This document shows, one piece after another, positions 22,482 to 34,426 of a stretch of DNA of 64,000 bases. Positions within the stretch are counted from its first letter, which is position 1, and each line of letters opens with the position of its first letter. Location: NCBI RefSeq assembly GCF_000219625.1, contig NC_018218.1:1-64000 (forward strand), in the 5' to 3' direction. The translations under genes were made by a program, and so were the position numbers. This stretch comes from Zymoseptoria tritici IPO323 (Eukaryota > Ascomycota > Dothideomycetes > Mycosphaerellales > Mycosphaerellaceae). Under the pieces are notes generated by a model that was not told where the DNA came from, ran no database searches, and saw nothing but the letters and a program-made list of their open reading frames with translations.

Positions 22482-25400
22482 GATTGGATGTATTAATATC
22501 CGGGGCTTAGGGGATGATAGGTAGCCGATCCTAGTAGCGCTAATTAACAACGACGTCCTCGACTACCTCTTTATCGTCGAGACCTAGTTCGTCGAGCATA
22601 AGAAGCGCTAAGCGGATTACTGCGTAATTGCGACCACGGTAAAGCCCGATATAGTGCCAAGAAAGGGTCGCTTGGGCTATAGGATTCTAGTTATAGGGAC
22701 AGTACGCGCGCGAAGTTAGCTTACCGGCGAGGCGCAGATTATTAGGACGGACGCTATAACCCTGCCGACGGACCAGGGAACGATTAGCGGAGTCTACTTT
22801 CCCCCCAAGCGGAAGCCGGATGAGGTCCAGTCTATACTCGAGGCAGTTGCCGGCTCGGATGTCGTTCTCGGAGATATTAACGTCCGCTTTAGTAAGATGT
22901 CTCTCTAGAGCGGGAAGGCGTTGCTGCTTCCGAGACGGAAGGTCGTCTCGCAATAGATTAAGGACTCCGCAATAACCTATCTAATGCCGATCTAGGAGCC
23001 GATTACAATTGCGGACGCCGTGTGCGAGAAACAACTAATGACTGACTACTGCTTTGTCCGCCGGACGCTGCCGTATGCGACGCTAGCTCTACCGCGACCA
23101 ACGGAGAAGATGAATACCGACTATGTCTACTAGCTCTATCTCTAGCTAGACCCGACTGCGGGTACTCCGGGTAGATCAGCTGTGCTATATTAACTTCGAC
23201 GCTATGCGATAAGCTAGCTAAACGACGACGATACGGCGTAGGCGCTCTGCTATAGCTGGGAGAGAAGGGCGCGGCATCGACGGCATCTGTACTATATGAG
23301 CGCCGATATAGACAAGCGGAATGCGGAAATCGTGTCGCTCTGCCAGTAGGTAAGCGAAGCTGTGCTAGGACTCGCCTCTACGCGTCGTCGAAATCGTCCT
23401 CCAGGTAGACGAAAGGCGGAGGATATAAGTAACGGAGGTAGAGAGAAGAAGAATAGAGACGGAGAGAAGAAGGATAGAGGCGGAGAGAAGAAGAATAGAG
23501 GTAGAGAGAAGAACGACGGGCCTCGAAAGGCAATAATAGACCTAAAGCGAAAGCGAGCCGAGGATAATAACGACACTACTCGCAAGCTAAAGCGGCTACG
23601 CTGCCGTAGCAAGAAGAAGAAGGACTAGTGTCTTAAGGCGATAGCGAAGCCGAATCCGGACGCCGATAGCGGGACGCTCGAGACAGTCCGTCTCTATAAG
23701 AGAGCGCAGCGCCGCGCGAACGAGAATACACCGCTAGTGCCGACCCCGGCGGGGAAGGCGAGAGGGATAACAGCAATTAACGAGGTAACGGAGGGATTTG
23801 CTAGTCGATTCGTCTCGACAGCGACCCTCCCAGTATAGGAGATGTTTCCTGTCGACGATCGATCTGCCTTGCTCTCCTTCTCGATCGACGAGATAATGCA
23901 GGAGCTTACCTACTAGGATGCTACGAAGGCCTGCGGAAACGATAGGGTACACATCTGTCTAATAAAAACCCTCGCGACGACGAGCTTCCTCCGGATCCTG
24001 GCCGCCCTCTACAATTCCTGTCTCCGGAATAGTAAGACGCCGCGGAGCTAGAACGAAACTGTCGTCTGTCTGGTCGTCAAGGACAAGACCTAACGGGAGG
24101 ATAGTACGATGCCGGCGAAGGACGCTAACAACGTTCGTCCGATCTCGCTCGTAACGATGTTTCGAAAGGTCTTCGAGCGCCTGCTCCTCTGGCGCTTTAA
24201 TAGCAGGACATAGGCGAGGATGCATCCTAACTAGGCGGGATTTCGAAGTTACTACTCCACTATAACGAACGCCGCGGTCGTCCACGCCCTCCTTGAATTG
24301 AGCCGGATTACACACGCCGTGTTCCTCGATTTTTAAGCCGCCTTTAACGTTATGGATCATATACTGCTCGCGGACGTTCTACGCCGGCGGAGATGTCCGG
24401 AGAACATGCTAGCTCTGATTGCGAGCCTCTGCTTTTTCGACGTCTAGTCCTTTGTCGTTTTAGATTATATAGCTTCTCGGTGGTTTCCGCGGACGAGGGG
24501 AGTTCTGCAGGGCTCACCCCTCTCGCCCTATCTGTTTAACATCTTCATCGATAGCTTGCTTAAGGACTTAAATCGACCTAGGACACTTGCCCTAGCCGGC
24601 TCTTCCGACGTAATGCCCGCGGCGCCGCTGATTCCTTGCGCGCTATTCTTCGCCGATAATAGTGTTCTCCTCGCTAGCGACTTAGATAAGGTGCATATAC
24701 TAATCCAGATCCTCGAGCGCTGGTCCTCCGCCAACCGCATCGCCCTGAACATTAAAAAATGCGCCTATCTGGCACCGGCGTCTTCGCAGGAGGCGATCTA
24801 CCTCTTTGGTGCGGAGGTACCTAGGAGAGAGGTATATACCTACCTCGGATTTCCCGTGACGGCGCGAGGGATTGACTTAAGGAGGCACCTTAAGAGCCGG
24901 CTCGAACAGGCCGGGAAACGAAGCGACTTCCTAACCCTCGACGCGGACGGTTGGGGCTTCGCGCATTGCCTACGAGTCTATCGGCAGTATCTCGCACCGA
25001 TGTTCGAGTATAGCGCGCCTCTCCTCGCGGCGTTTGCCGAGGACTCTCCTAAGTTCTAGGACGAGACGACTAAGGACGTTGCGAAGCTAATAAAGTGGAT
25101 CTCGGGTTATGCTTCTAACCCTTACTTTACTCGTAATCTCCTAGGAATCTCCGCCCTACCCTCGCGATTTAAGGCACTAAAAACTAGCTTTCAGGTCGTA
25201 AAGAAGCACGCTCCGGAAGAAAGTCCGCTGCGGAAGTTAGGATTACTAATCTGGAAACCTAAAGCGTTCTTCCGGCGCTTAACGGAGGACAAGCTCTACA
25301 AGAAGTACCGCAAGACACCCGAGTCCTGGCCTCGCGACCGAAGCCTTAGCGAAGACCGCCGTTCTATCTAGCAGTTCCTACGCTAGGAGAGAGAGGAAGA

Positions 25401-25830
25401 TATGGCCGAAGAGGCTAAGAAGTAGAGCCTAACCCGGATTATACCGGAAGAAAGCCGCCTAAAGCGGGACTTACGAGGAGCCGATTACTTTTTAAAGGCG
25501 CCGCGGTCCTTCTAGAAGCGCTTCCTCTAGTATCGGCGTAGAACCTTCTATACCTATAGTTTCTGCGTCTGTACAAGCAAATTTATCCGAGGATACGAGA
25601 CTTGCTACTGGGAAAACAGGACGAGCTGGCTCTCGAGGAAGGAACGACAGGCGAAGCAGAAGATGCATAAGAAAATGGGCACTACGAACACGAAGTTTAC
25701 CGAGGTAGACTTCCTTCTAAATACAGGATGCTAGGAGCGAGCTAACGAGATCCTCGAGCGAATCTCGACGAAGATTACGAAGGAGGAAGCTGCAAAGGAG
25801 GAAGCGGAGGAAGCGGCGGCACAGACCTAG
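22477..25830 (+). pseudogene. Telomeric LINE copy 2 ORF2 (APE-RT)
   Basis: Same endonuclease and RT motifs as copy 1 (GDINVRF, LSPYLFNIFIDSLL, FFADN). The stretch after the overlap with ORF1 is 21 bp longer than in copy 1, owing to the Lys-rich EKK repeat near 23430-23520. A longer unbroken part remains at 24556-25059, covering the RT palm end and thumb. TAG stops are frequent elsewhere. Confidence 0.88.
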
Positions 25831-26903
25831 TACATACTGTCCTAAGTAGGATGTTAAAAGGCTCCGTCCGATGAGTAGGATATAAAGTAGCTCCGTCTGA
25901 TAAGTAGGATATAAAGTGGCTCCGTCCGATAAGTAGGACGTAAAGTAGCTCCGTCCGATAAGTAGGACGTAAAGTAGCTCCGTCGACCCAGGACGTAAAA
26001 GCAGAGATCATCCCTCGAGGATAAATTAGGCGTTTACCCTATCGAAAAGGAGTCTCTTCCCTCGAGATGAAAGTAGGCGTCCGATTGGTAGGACGTTAAA
26101 AGGCTGCGCTACAATGTGGGAGACGTAGGCGACTAGCGAGGCCCGGACTGGCTCCGCACCGGACGATTAACTCTATCCGGAAGGCCCAGCGGTAGATGTA
26201 AGGCGTGTACCCTAGATCTGCGGCTGCTTCCTCTCAAAGCCGGGGAGCGGGAGGAAGAAAACTGGTACCTCTGTAGAGCAGTAGGAGGCTTAGAGGAATG
26301 CGAAGGTGACGGCGTAGTAGGGGAGAGGAGTGGACGACGACGATCGCTAGAGGAGGAATTCTAGCCGAAGGGAAGATAGCACTCCCTAAACCGTTCGGGA
26401 AGCACTTGTGGACTAGTGTACAAGCGGCTCGATCGGAATTAAATGTCTCCGATAGTAGATACGCTAGACGGAGGGAGGACAGAGCTCTACCGGACAGTCT
26501 TAAAGCGGGATGTTCCCCCTTAACGAGACGGGGTTACAGTTTCGGGCGGATGAGGAGACGCACACCTCGTCCGTCACCTAGGAGGTTTGGAAACCTAAGG
26601 TACGATAGATAGTAAGCGATTACTAGAGCGATATTGTGCGTTAGGATGCGGATTAGCCTATCGGTAGTCTCTCTTTTTTAGCGGTTTGGTCAACTCGGGA
26701 GATGGTAAAAAGGACACTATAAAACGTAGTTGGGCTAGGAGTAGCTGCGGTGCCGTGCATCGCGAGGCGCTTTACGTAGGAGCGTAGGTCTATTTCCTCC
26801 CCTCTGAAGATAGCTAAAAGAGCCGGGAGCAAGGGCTTGGATGGGGCTTTAGTTCAGATCAGGTGCAAAGGTAGACTAGCCTATATAAATAAGTATAATG
26901 AAC

Positions 26904-26942
26904 CCCTAACCCTAACCCCTAACCCTAACCCTAACCCTAAGC
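26904..26942 (+). repeat. Interstitial telomere tract T3: six CCCTAA units plus GC
   Basis: Two CCCTAA units, one extra C, then four more units and GC, between the 3' end of LINE copy 2 and a truncated LINE. The first two units probably belong to the LINE end. An identical tract lies at 62514-62552. Confidence 0.95.
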
Positions 26943-27271
26943 TTTGGAAACCTAAGGTACGATAGACGGTAAGCGATTACTAGAGCGATATTGTGCGTTA
27001 GGATGCGGACTAGCCTATCGGTAGTCTCTCTTTTTGGCGGTTTGGTCAACTCGGGAGATGATGAAAAGGACACTGTAAAACGTGGTTGGGCTAGGAGTAG
27101 CTGCGGTGCCGTGCATCGCGAGGCGCTTTACGTAGGAGCGTAGGTCTGTTTCCTCCCCTCTGAAGACGGCCAAAAGAGCCGGGAGTAAGGGCTTAGATAG
27201 GGCTTTAGTTCAGATTAGGTGCAAAGGTAGACTAGCCTATATAAACAAGTACAATAAACCCCTAACCCTAA
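26943..27271 (+). mobile_element. 5'-truncated telomeric LINE tail, 0.33 kb
   Basis: Begins TTTGGAAACCTAAGGTACG, matches the last 0.33 kb of the full LINEs and ends in CCCTAACCCTAA at 27260-27271, abutting gene Y. Repeated at 62553-62881 with the same truncation point, so the two were duplicated together and not inserted twice. Confidence 0.92.
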
Positions 27272-28222
27272 TCCTCCTCGGATCTTGCGCCCTTTCCCCT
27301 GTTCCGGAGGAAGACTTCTCCCTTTTACGGCTGCGGGACGAGGTTAGGTCGGCGTTGCGTAGAGGACGGGGGGAGTGCGTACTATTACAATGTGAGCCTA
27401 GGCCAGTCCCTGGTCGTAGAGATCTATCCTCTACTTATGCACCGCTCTCCGGATAAGATTGTCGCGCGCCCTACCTAGGTAACTAGCCGCCACCCCCTAC
27501 TCCGCGGGAGTAAGGGCTATATAGCTAGGCCGAAACACGAAGCGGGAGATGTCCCGCTCTACTTGAGCCCGAGTCTTTCCCTGCACCTAGGGAGTCCGGC
27601 AGAGGTTGGAGAAATCTAGCTAGTTTATGTACTCCACCGCAGCCCTCTTATAATCCCAAGTCTCCTCGTAGACTAGGGCCCTACATAGCCGAAGAGCACT
27701 AGGAAGTAGCACTAAGTTGTCCTTATTTTCCTCCGACCTAAAGAGTAGGAATCTAGTCTAGGTGTTACATGCTCCGCCCGGCATACCGGTTATTCCGGGA
27801 ATAATAGGTTTGTCCCGGGCGGTAGTCTCGTAGACCTACTATAGGAGATCTCTCTTAAATTTAGTTAGACTGGCGGGAGCATAGTTGGGGAAGTTCTGCT
27901 CTATTTGGCGCTTGTCCAGAGTTTGGTTTAGGGCATATATATTAGGGAAGACCGGAGCAGCTATGTCGATAATAGTGTGGACGATTGTCGATGTAGGAGT
28001 GCAGTCGTAGTAGAAGGTGTGGGTATGTAGTTGCTAGAGGTAAGGGGTAGTGTGTTGTCGTAAGAGGTGGTAATCGTAGACTGTGTAAAGGTCTAAGGAA
28101 AAGGGGAGGAAAGGATTGCGGAAGTTAATAAAAGAGAGAGGGTTTGAAAAGAAGAATGTAGTCGCTTTTGTGCCCTTAGAGGGGCGACCTGCTAGTGAAT
28201 TCGACCACGTGCTAGCAGTCAC
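27272..28222 (-). pseudogene. Gene Y copy 1: unknown protein gene, cut at its 3' end by telomere repeat
   Basis: A minus-strand frame is open from about 28222 to the LINE/telomere seam at 27272 apart from TAG and TAA codons of RIP type. Stretches include FINFRNPFLPFSLDLYTVY, APVFPNIYALNQTLDKRQI, IIPGITGMPGGACNT and ERDISRFVFRPSYIALTP. The frame runs without a natural stop into TTAGGG repeats, so the C-terminus has been lost. No start codon is obvious; it lies just downstream of the methyltransferase on the same strand. I do not recognise the family. About 315 codons remain. Confidence 0.6.
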
Positions 28223-28259
28223 TAGCTTAAAGCTTGTGATAGTACGTGAATTCGATTAT

Positions 28260-31200
28260 TCACCTGCTGGAATCAGCTAGACGATTATAATACTTTAGCT
28301 ACGCTATTGCACTTACTTCGACCTCGAATTTGTATATCTGCTCTATATATGCGAGCTTTTATTCTTAGAGCAATTTAAGGCTCTCCTAGAACTCTCCGCC
28401 TTCGAGGCTATTAACGTCGCCGACCTCTTCCGGCATAAATAACAGCATTTTGGCGGTACGATTATCTAATTCTTTAATGTTTAGGCGAGCGCTAGGACTA
28501 ACTTAAGATGTCGATGGTGCTATTAGGGCTCGTAACTGCTCTTCTTCTTTAAGCGTACCTCTAGTAGCGACCGAGCTTGAATCTCCTTCGATCTCGACGT
28601 CTTCGTCCTTAGTCGGCGTTGCAGGTTGCGAAGCCTCTATAGTAATATCGGTTCCTATCTCTTCTTCGACATGCTCGTTACGGATCTCACTTGCTCTTAG
28701 AAATAATAACTACGATCGAGCTTGCTCCTACGACTCTCGTAAAGACAGACCTAGCACGAGCGCTACTTTCCTATTAACGCTATTGCCGACGATCTTATGT
28801 TACTAAGTAGGGCTACCTATTAGAACCTCCTAGTCTTAATAGCCCTAAGCTCGCCTCGCTTCTATAACAGTCTAGATCCGATTCTAAGACTAGTATATAA
28901 AACGTCTATTAATGCTATCTCCGATAGCGGTCTTAGTAACGATAGTTGGAAAGAGGCTATTTAGGAACATTCGCGAAAACATTCTCGAGTTCTCCTGCCG
29001 ACGGGTTGCGTTAACGTTGTCGCAGAATGTTAAGGGTTCTCCGCGTAGAAGCCCGAGCAATTTAGCCTATATAAGACCTATCCTGTACAGTCGAGTAGGC
29101 ACAGCCGCCATCCGTATTCGGTTTGTTGCCGACTCTAGCGACATAGTCCGATAGTCTGGGAATTACAGGCAAAGCTGCGGTTGCGCATCTCTAATGTCTA
29201 GTAAGTCGGCGTAAGCCTACGCCGGAGTAATATATAGGAACGTAGTAAACTCGTCTTTGCGACTGCCGAAAGGCAGGCCGTTGCTCGAGAGGCCAAGTGC
29301 ACAACTTCTAAAGCTTATATTTAGATAACTGTAGCTATAAGGAATTAGCGACAGTAGTAGTAGACTAGGAGCGGAAGCAGAGATAAACACTCGTAATCGT
29401 TGCTATAGACTACTGTGCGACCAGGCATCGCCCAGGAATTGCTAAACTTAATAACTAAGTGCGACTAAGGCCGTAACGATTTGTAATAAAAACACATTCT
29501 AATCTTTATTCGGTCCCATCCCGGCCGTTATTGTAATAACGTTCTTAAGGAGGAAGTACCGCAGGACGTAGAAGTCTACAAATAATACGATCGACGCTAC
29601 TAGCGAAGCGTTCTACTTAGACTGCTCGCTAAGCTTAAAGAGCTGTAGCATCGAAAATCCGGGGCATGGACTTCCGCCTATAAGAATGTAAATATCTCCT
29701 GGCTACGCGATGTTCGACTTTGGGTCGCCCGCTATAGCTCTAGCAAGCAAGTCGTTAACTAAGCCTAGGAAATACTCCATTCTATCCGGCCGTCGAACGT
29801 TTGCCTAGTAGCTGTGCAACGTATATTTATTCTAGTCGGCGGTATACTTGAATCTAGCGATACCGGCTTCTTCCAAGCTACGGTTAAAGGTTCTACTACC
29901 GTAGAAGAGACTTATCCCGACTATTTTCTCGCTATAGTACATATTAGGATTCTATCCTTCTTTCATCGGTGGGAAACTATCTCGTGCTACTAAAAGGTCT
30001 TCGGCGAGGTAAAAGAAATCGCCAGTCCCGTCTCGGTCGTACAGCGTAATAATGTCTCTAGAATCGATTTGGTCTTAACGAAAGTAGCGCACATAGCACT
30101 TCCGGATGATTTTGTCGCATGCTTTGTCAAATACGACGTCCGTAAGTACTAGCTCGTTCGGCCTAGCTTTCGCGCCTGTCTACTGCTCGCTCTTCCGCAA
30201 GAATTGACGCAGAACGACGCGCCGCTTCTAGGTATCGAACTTAATGATTTAGGCAGGCTAGAGCCGGTCCTCGTTAAGGTTGTTATTCCATTTGCGGACG
30301 AGGACAGTGTTACTAATTGCATATTTGCTCTAGCACTCGTCGAATATAGGAACGTTATGCTTGTACTAGCACCTGAAGTCGCTTGCTTAAATTGCAACGA
30401 AGTCGTATGTGTCTTGCTCGTGAACTGTGCGGAACTTCTGGCGTACGAAGTGTCCTCCCTGCTAATATAGATCCTTAGTATACTAACATACCTCTGCCTT
30501 ATCTAAGACGTAATCTAGGTCGAGAGCCGATGTGCCGTAGCTACAGTTGTTAGACAAGAAGAGCTTATTCGCAAAAGGGTAATAGGCTTTGCTAAGTGTA
30601 GTGTCCTTTAGCTCGTATAGCTAGAGAACATCAAGCGAAGTACGATCTTTGCGAGTATATACGTTCTAAACATAGGCATACTATGCGTGCGCTTTAATCC
30701 CCTATTTAGTACTAACATCCGGCGCGACGCATACAACATCCCCTGTGTTTACCGTGACTGCTTTGTTCCCCTCTTAAGATTCGCTTCGGCTTATACTCCT
30801 AGGCGTTAAGGTTTGTATTAGCGGTGCACTCGGAGATGCTCGTCGCAGCGTTAGTCTAAGCCTTGCTTTTAGCTTATCCGACTTCTTTAGTACATTTCGG
30901 TCCGTGATCGTCCGCTCTTCTAGCTAGTTACCGAAGTACATATGTTAAAAGCACTAGTAGACAAAAGGCGTAACGATCGTTCGCAACTCCTTGTTTAGCT
31001 ACGCTAGGATAGCTGTAAGATTATAGGGATCGACTTTACCCTAGATCGGTTGTTAGCACAATCCGGACTCTTTGTTATCGATATCCTAGCATTCTTTCTA
31101 AAGGAAGCCGACATTTGCGGCAATAGTCGTGCGGAAGTCTTTAAGTTTGCATTCAGCTAGCTATTAGTTAAAGCTAGTGTCATCGCCGTAGAGTCTAGTT

Positions 31201-32234
31201 AGCTATTAGTAAAATCGTCTGCGGAAATGTCTAAGGGTAACCTGCTAGTTGCTAAGGAGGTAGTCGACGAAGTGCTTCCCGAACCGTGCTAGCTAAAGGA
31301 ACGGCTCGTAGAATCGACGATATTCCGGTGTAGGCGTTCCTAGCTCGTACCAATAACTAAACAGAGCGGACGCTTTCGACTATAGCTTCGATTAAATGTA
31401 GATGCTACCGGCAAAATCTATAAAGTCTAGGTCGCCGTACCTACTAATAGCTAAGATCTCGAACCGTATACCCTACACGTAGCGCTTTTCGTTGCCTGCT
31501 AACAGAATGCTATCGAAACAGAACTCTACATAGTTTAATTGCCGCAGTTTCTTAAGAGTAACGAGGTCCGATGCGCGTTGTCTGTCCGCCATGTATACCG
31601 AGAATTGATCGAGTTTGAAAGTAGCACATTCCGGAGTTTCGGTACTAGCAGACTTCGCAGCTGCGAAGAAGCCTACACTTAAGTCTAGGCTTACTTCGAC
31701 CTCGTTCACAGGTTGCAAAGGAGGTTTGTATCCGTAGTAAGCGCTTCTTAGAAATGCTAGTCCTATAATAGAGATGTAGCTTAAGTAGCAAAGCTGCCGT
31801 CGTTTCCCGGAACGAGCTATAGCCCCAGGCTCTGCTCTAGCAGTAGGCTCGTCCCCTAGTTCTGTTTCGGTCGCTAGAGGAGTAAGTGTAGTCCTAAGCC
31901 TTCGTTATCTGGGCGTGCGTAGTAGGCCCTAGTCCTTAACTTCCCGATCTCCGACTGTTTAGCTTGTCTACTCCTCGCCTGATTCTATCTTATACTAAAC
32001 TGCTCTCTACACTCTATCTTCTTCTTATTGTTTTAACTCGCCTCGGTCCTGCTTAGAAGCCGTAGGACTAATTACAATCGCATTGCTTAGGGAAGCTCTA
32101 GCGCGCAAAATGTCTATCTACAATTGTCCATTCTAAAGCCGCGGCTTCTTAGAAGGCCTCGAAGTAGGTCCTACTATAATGTTGTCCTCGTCATCCTTAA
32201 TAACAATCGTGTCGCTGCTAATCCGTCTCTTTAT
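28260..32234 (-). pseudogene. dim-2-like: DIM-2-type DNA cytosine methyltransferase, copy 2: nearly full length, RIP-killed
   Basis: Minus-strand frame of about 1325 codons, near the size of DIM-2 proteins, ending at TGA 28262-28260. Start ATG has become ATA (32234-32232). N-terminal low-complexity region, BAH blocks (about residues 510-570 and 635-700), then the catalytic domain: motif I FYGSRTFNRSLEEAG, motif IV GGSPCPGFSML with the Pro-Cys nucleophile, motif VI YFLLKNV (Glu changed to Lys), motif VIII QQRLRVFISASAP, motif X GNSVNRKVALVLG, and an acidic tail. Many TAG/TAA stops and several active-site changes are all C-to-T type. The family methylates cytosine in heterochromatin and repeats. 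The retrotransposon sits 130 bp upstream of the start. Confidence 0.92.
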
Positions 32235-32367
32235 AATTGCCGTACTACTTAATGCCGTTATGTACGAGGTAGTAATAGGGTTAAGAATGCCGCTGTCTTA
32301 CTACAAAGGCGCTATGTTCTTTTCGTTGCTCGAAGCAGTCCGTCCGCGGTAAGTGTGCTAAATCGTA
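32235..32367. promoter_or_regulatory. Remaining proximal promoter of methyltransferase copy 2
   Basis: Upstream of the lost start codon, matching 3156-3288 of unit 1, ending at the target duplication CGTA (32364-32367) where the retrotransposon entered. The distal part of the region continues at 46196. Confidence 0.6.
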
Positions 32368-32641
32368 TATAGTGGGGAATATCGCACTGTTACGTGTGGT
32401 CTGTATCTAGCTTCAGCTTCGTGTGTAGGTCGGGGGATTATTAAGACATCGACCTCCGGAAGGACCTTAGACACGCACACGAGGCCTAATAGTACAGAGC
32501 TCTTAATACTACCTCCTTTGCCCCCCTACCTTTTACTCTAATTGTACAGTTTACCGCCCTTTTTGCCCCCTATGCTACTCTATACGTCCGTACTGCTACT
32601 ATCCGCGGGAGATCGGAACCTTTGGAAGTTCCCCCCTTACA
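32368..32641 (+). repeat. 5' LTR, 274 bp
   Basis: Starts TATAGTGGGG (TG changed to TA) and ends CTTACA. Ten differences from the 3' LTR, all CA/TA or TG/TA; nine are mutated in this LTR. Confidence 0.95.
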
Positions 32642-34426
32642 TTTTGGTGGACGATGTAAGACTCCTTCCTTCGCGAAAGCGGAGAAGGAGGATATACAAA
32701 GGGTAGGCAGCAGTGCGGAAGTGCGGAGTAGCTACGACCTCGACAACAGCGCCGGTCGCCTTTCGAGTACTTACGACGCATACGACGAATACCCTCCCTC
32801 GAAGAAAGGATTACGATATACCTCTGCCCCTTAGCTAGGGCAGTAGGCTTAAGTACCTAAGTTTAAAGTCCAAGTTCAAAATACAAAGTACCTTAATGCA
32901 CAAATCGCTATGTGTACATTGCTGGATCTACTACCGAATACACCCTAAATACACGAACACACGAACACACACATACATTCCCTATACCCTACCGAGCTAC
33001 ACACCCTACGCCGAGCAGCTCGTCGATATAGCCTAAGAAGGAGAAGGAAGAAATAGAGGGAGCAAAAGAGTATATAAAAAAGGGATACTAACATCGCATA
33101 GAGGCTCGGTATAAAGCGCTCTCGCACTAATGCATGCAACCGCGCTACCGGACTCGGATGTACGCCCTTAAAGCGCGACGCTATAGCGGAGAGCATATCG
33201 ACTATAATAGGCGCGATTTAGGGTAAAAAGAAGCCTCCTAGGCCCAAAATCGTACTACTATAGCTTTTCCTACACCCGACTACCTACCGGTGAAGGTAAG
33301 CGAGACGAGCGGCGACCGCACCTGCCGAGGCAGGTACGCTAGGCATACGGTAAACCCTATTCGTGAAGAAAAGAAAGAGAAACAGGGTGGAAAAAGAGCC
33401 CTTAAGTACCTAGAAAACTTCACCGGTCGCGGTAAAAGTTATAATAGATATAATAGACATCGGAGATTATCGCTCCTACACCTGCACGAGCGACTACGCT
33501 ACCGAGCTTAGCTACACGCCTTTAAAACGCGACACTACTACGGAGATAATATCGACTCTAGCGGATGCAAAATAGGGTAAAAACAAGCCTCCTAGGGCCA
33601 AAATCGTACTGCTATAGCTTTTCCTATACCCGACTACCTACCAAGGCAGGTAGGCCAGGCGTGCAGCACAGCCTATACGTGGCGTTCGTAAAGAAAAGAA
33701 AGAGAAACAGGGTGGAAAAAGAGCCCTTAAGTACCTAGAAAACTTTACCGACTGCCGTAGTAGCTATAATAGACATACTGGACATTAGAGAATACTCGGT
33801 TACGTAAGCCGTCCCGTGCTCTTGATAGAATGGCCATAAGAAACGAGACTGACTAGCTATCATAGCGTAGGCGTCGCGAATACCCTAAGAAACGTCGCCC
33901 TATCGCACTGATTGCCTAACTGCTCCTCGGTGTTGCTTTCCGAGGCAATAGCAGATGATATCGCTACGAACCCGGCACTGGAACTAGGGAGCACATACGC
34001 CCTGCCTAGATCTACCGACACCAGGTTCTCGGTACGAGAATGCAATATATAGTTCTCGGCTCCAGCTGGCTGGAATAGTCTAAGAGGTGCGACCTTTTGA
34101 GGATGCGATGTTTCCTAGACCAAATTAGGAAGAGGGTCTAGTAAACAAATAATACCGAGCTACAGACCCTAGACGCATCCCTAGTCCTTATTTCCCTACC
34201 CTAGACTCTTCTACACTGCACGAGAAGCGATCCCGCCTTATTCTCGAGTTTCTAGATACTTAGCCGTCCCACGTGCCCAGAGCGTACGATTATACCCTGC
34301 CCGCACTAAGGAGACTATCGAATATAGCCCTAGACTATGTATGAACAGCATAATCAGCTGTAGTGCACTACCAGCAGCAACAATGTTTCCCAGACCAATA
34401 GTTTAGCAAACCCTTAAGAGCTTTAA
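32642..34426 (+). other. Long leader of the LTR element with a two-copy repeat
   Basis: About 1.8 kb between the 5' LTR and gag. Sequence around 33130-33475 recurs at about 33490-33790 (shared GAAAAGAAAGAGAAACAGGG and GCTTTTCCTA blocks). Two hairpin motifs (34110-34146, 34385-34411) lie just before gag. The first bases after the LTR (TTTTGGTGGACGATG) should hold the primer-binding site, but I cannot name the tRNA. No convincing ORF. Confidence 0.65.

Larger units (their letters stand above)
18929..26915 (+). mobile_element. Telomeric LINE copy 2, about 8.0 kb
   Basis: Starts right after telomere repeat with CTGCACTGCGAACTGCTC, a sequence that in copies 1 and 3 continues leftward into region A; copy 2 is therefore truncated there or marks the true 5' end. 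It has 56-bp monomers (19055-19470, again 19730-19790), ORF1, ORF2, five 29-bp monomers and the CCCTAA end. It is more RIP-mutated than copy 1 and resembles copy 3 in ORF2 length and monomer count. Confidence 0.9.

Noticed and set aside
27272..28222. Gene Y or gene X as a telomere-linked RecQ helicase, common in fungal subtelomeres
   Set aside because: No Walker A, DEAH or other helicase motifs can be found in either frame, even allowing for C-to-T damage.
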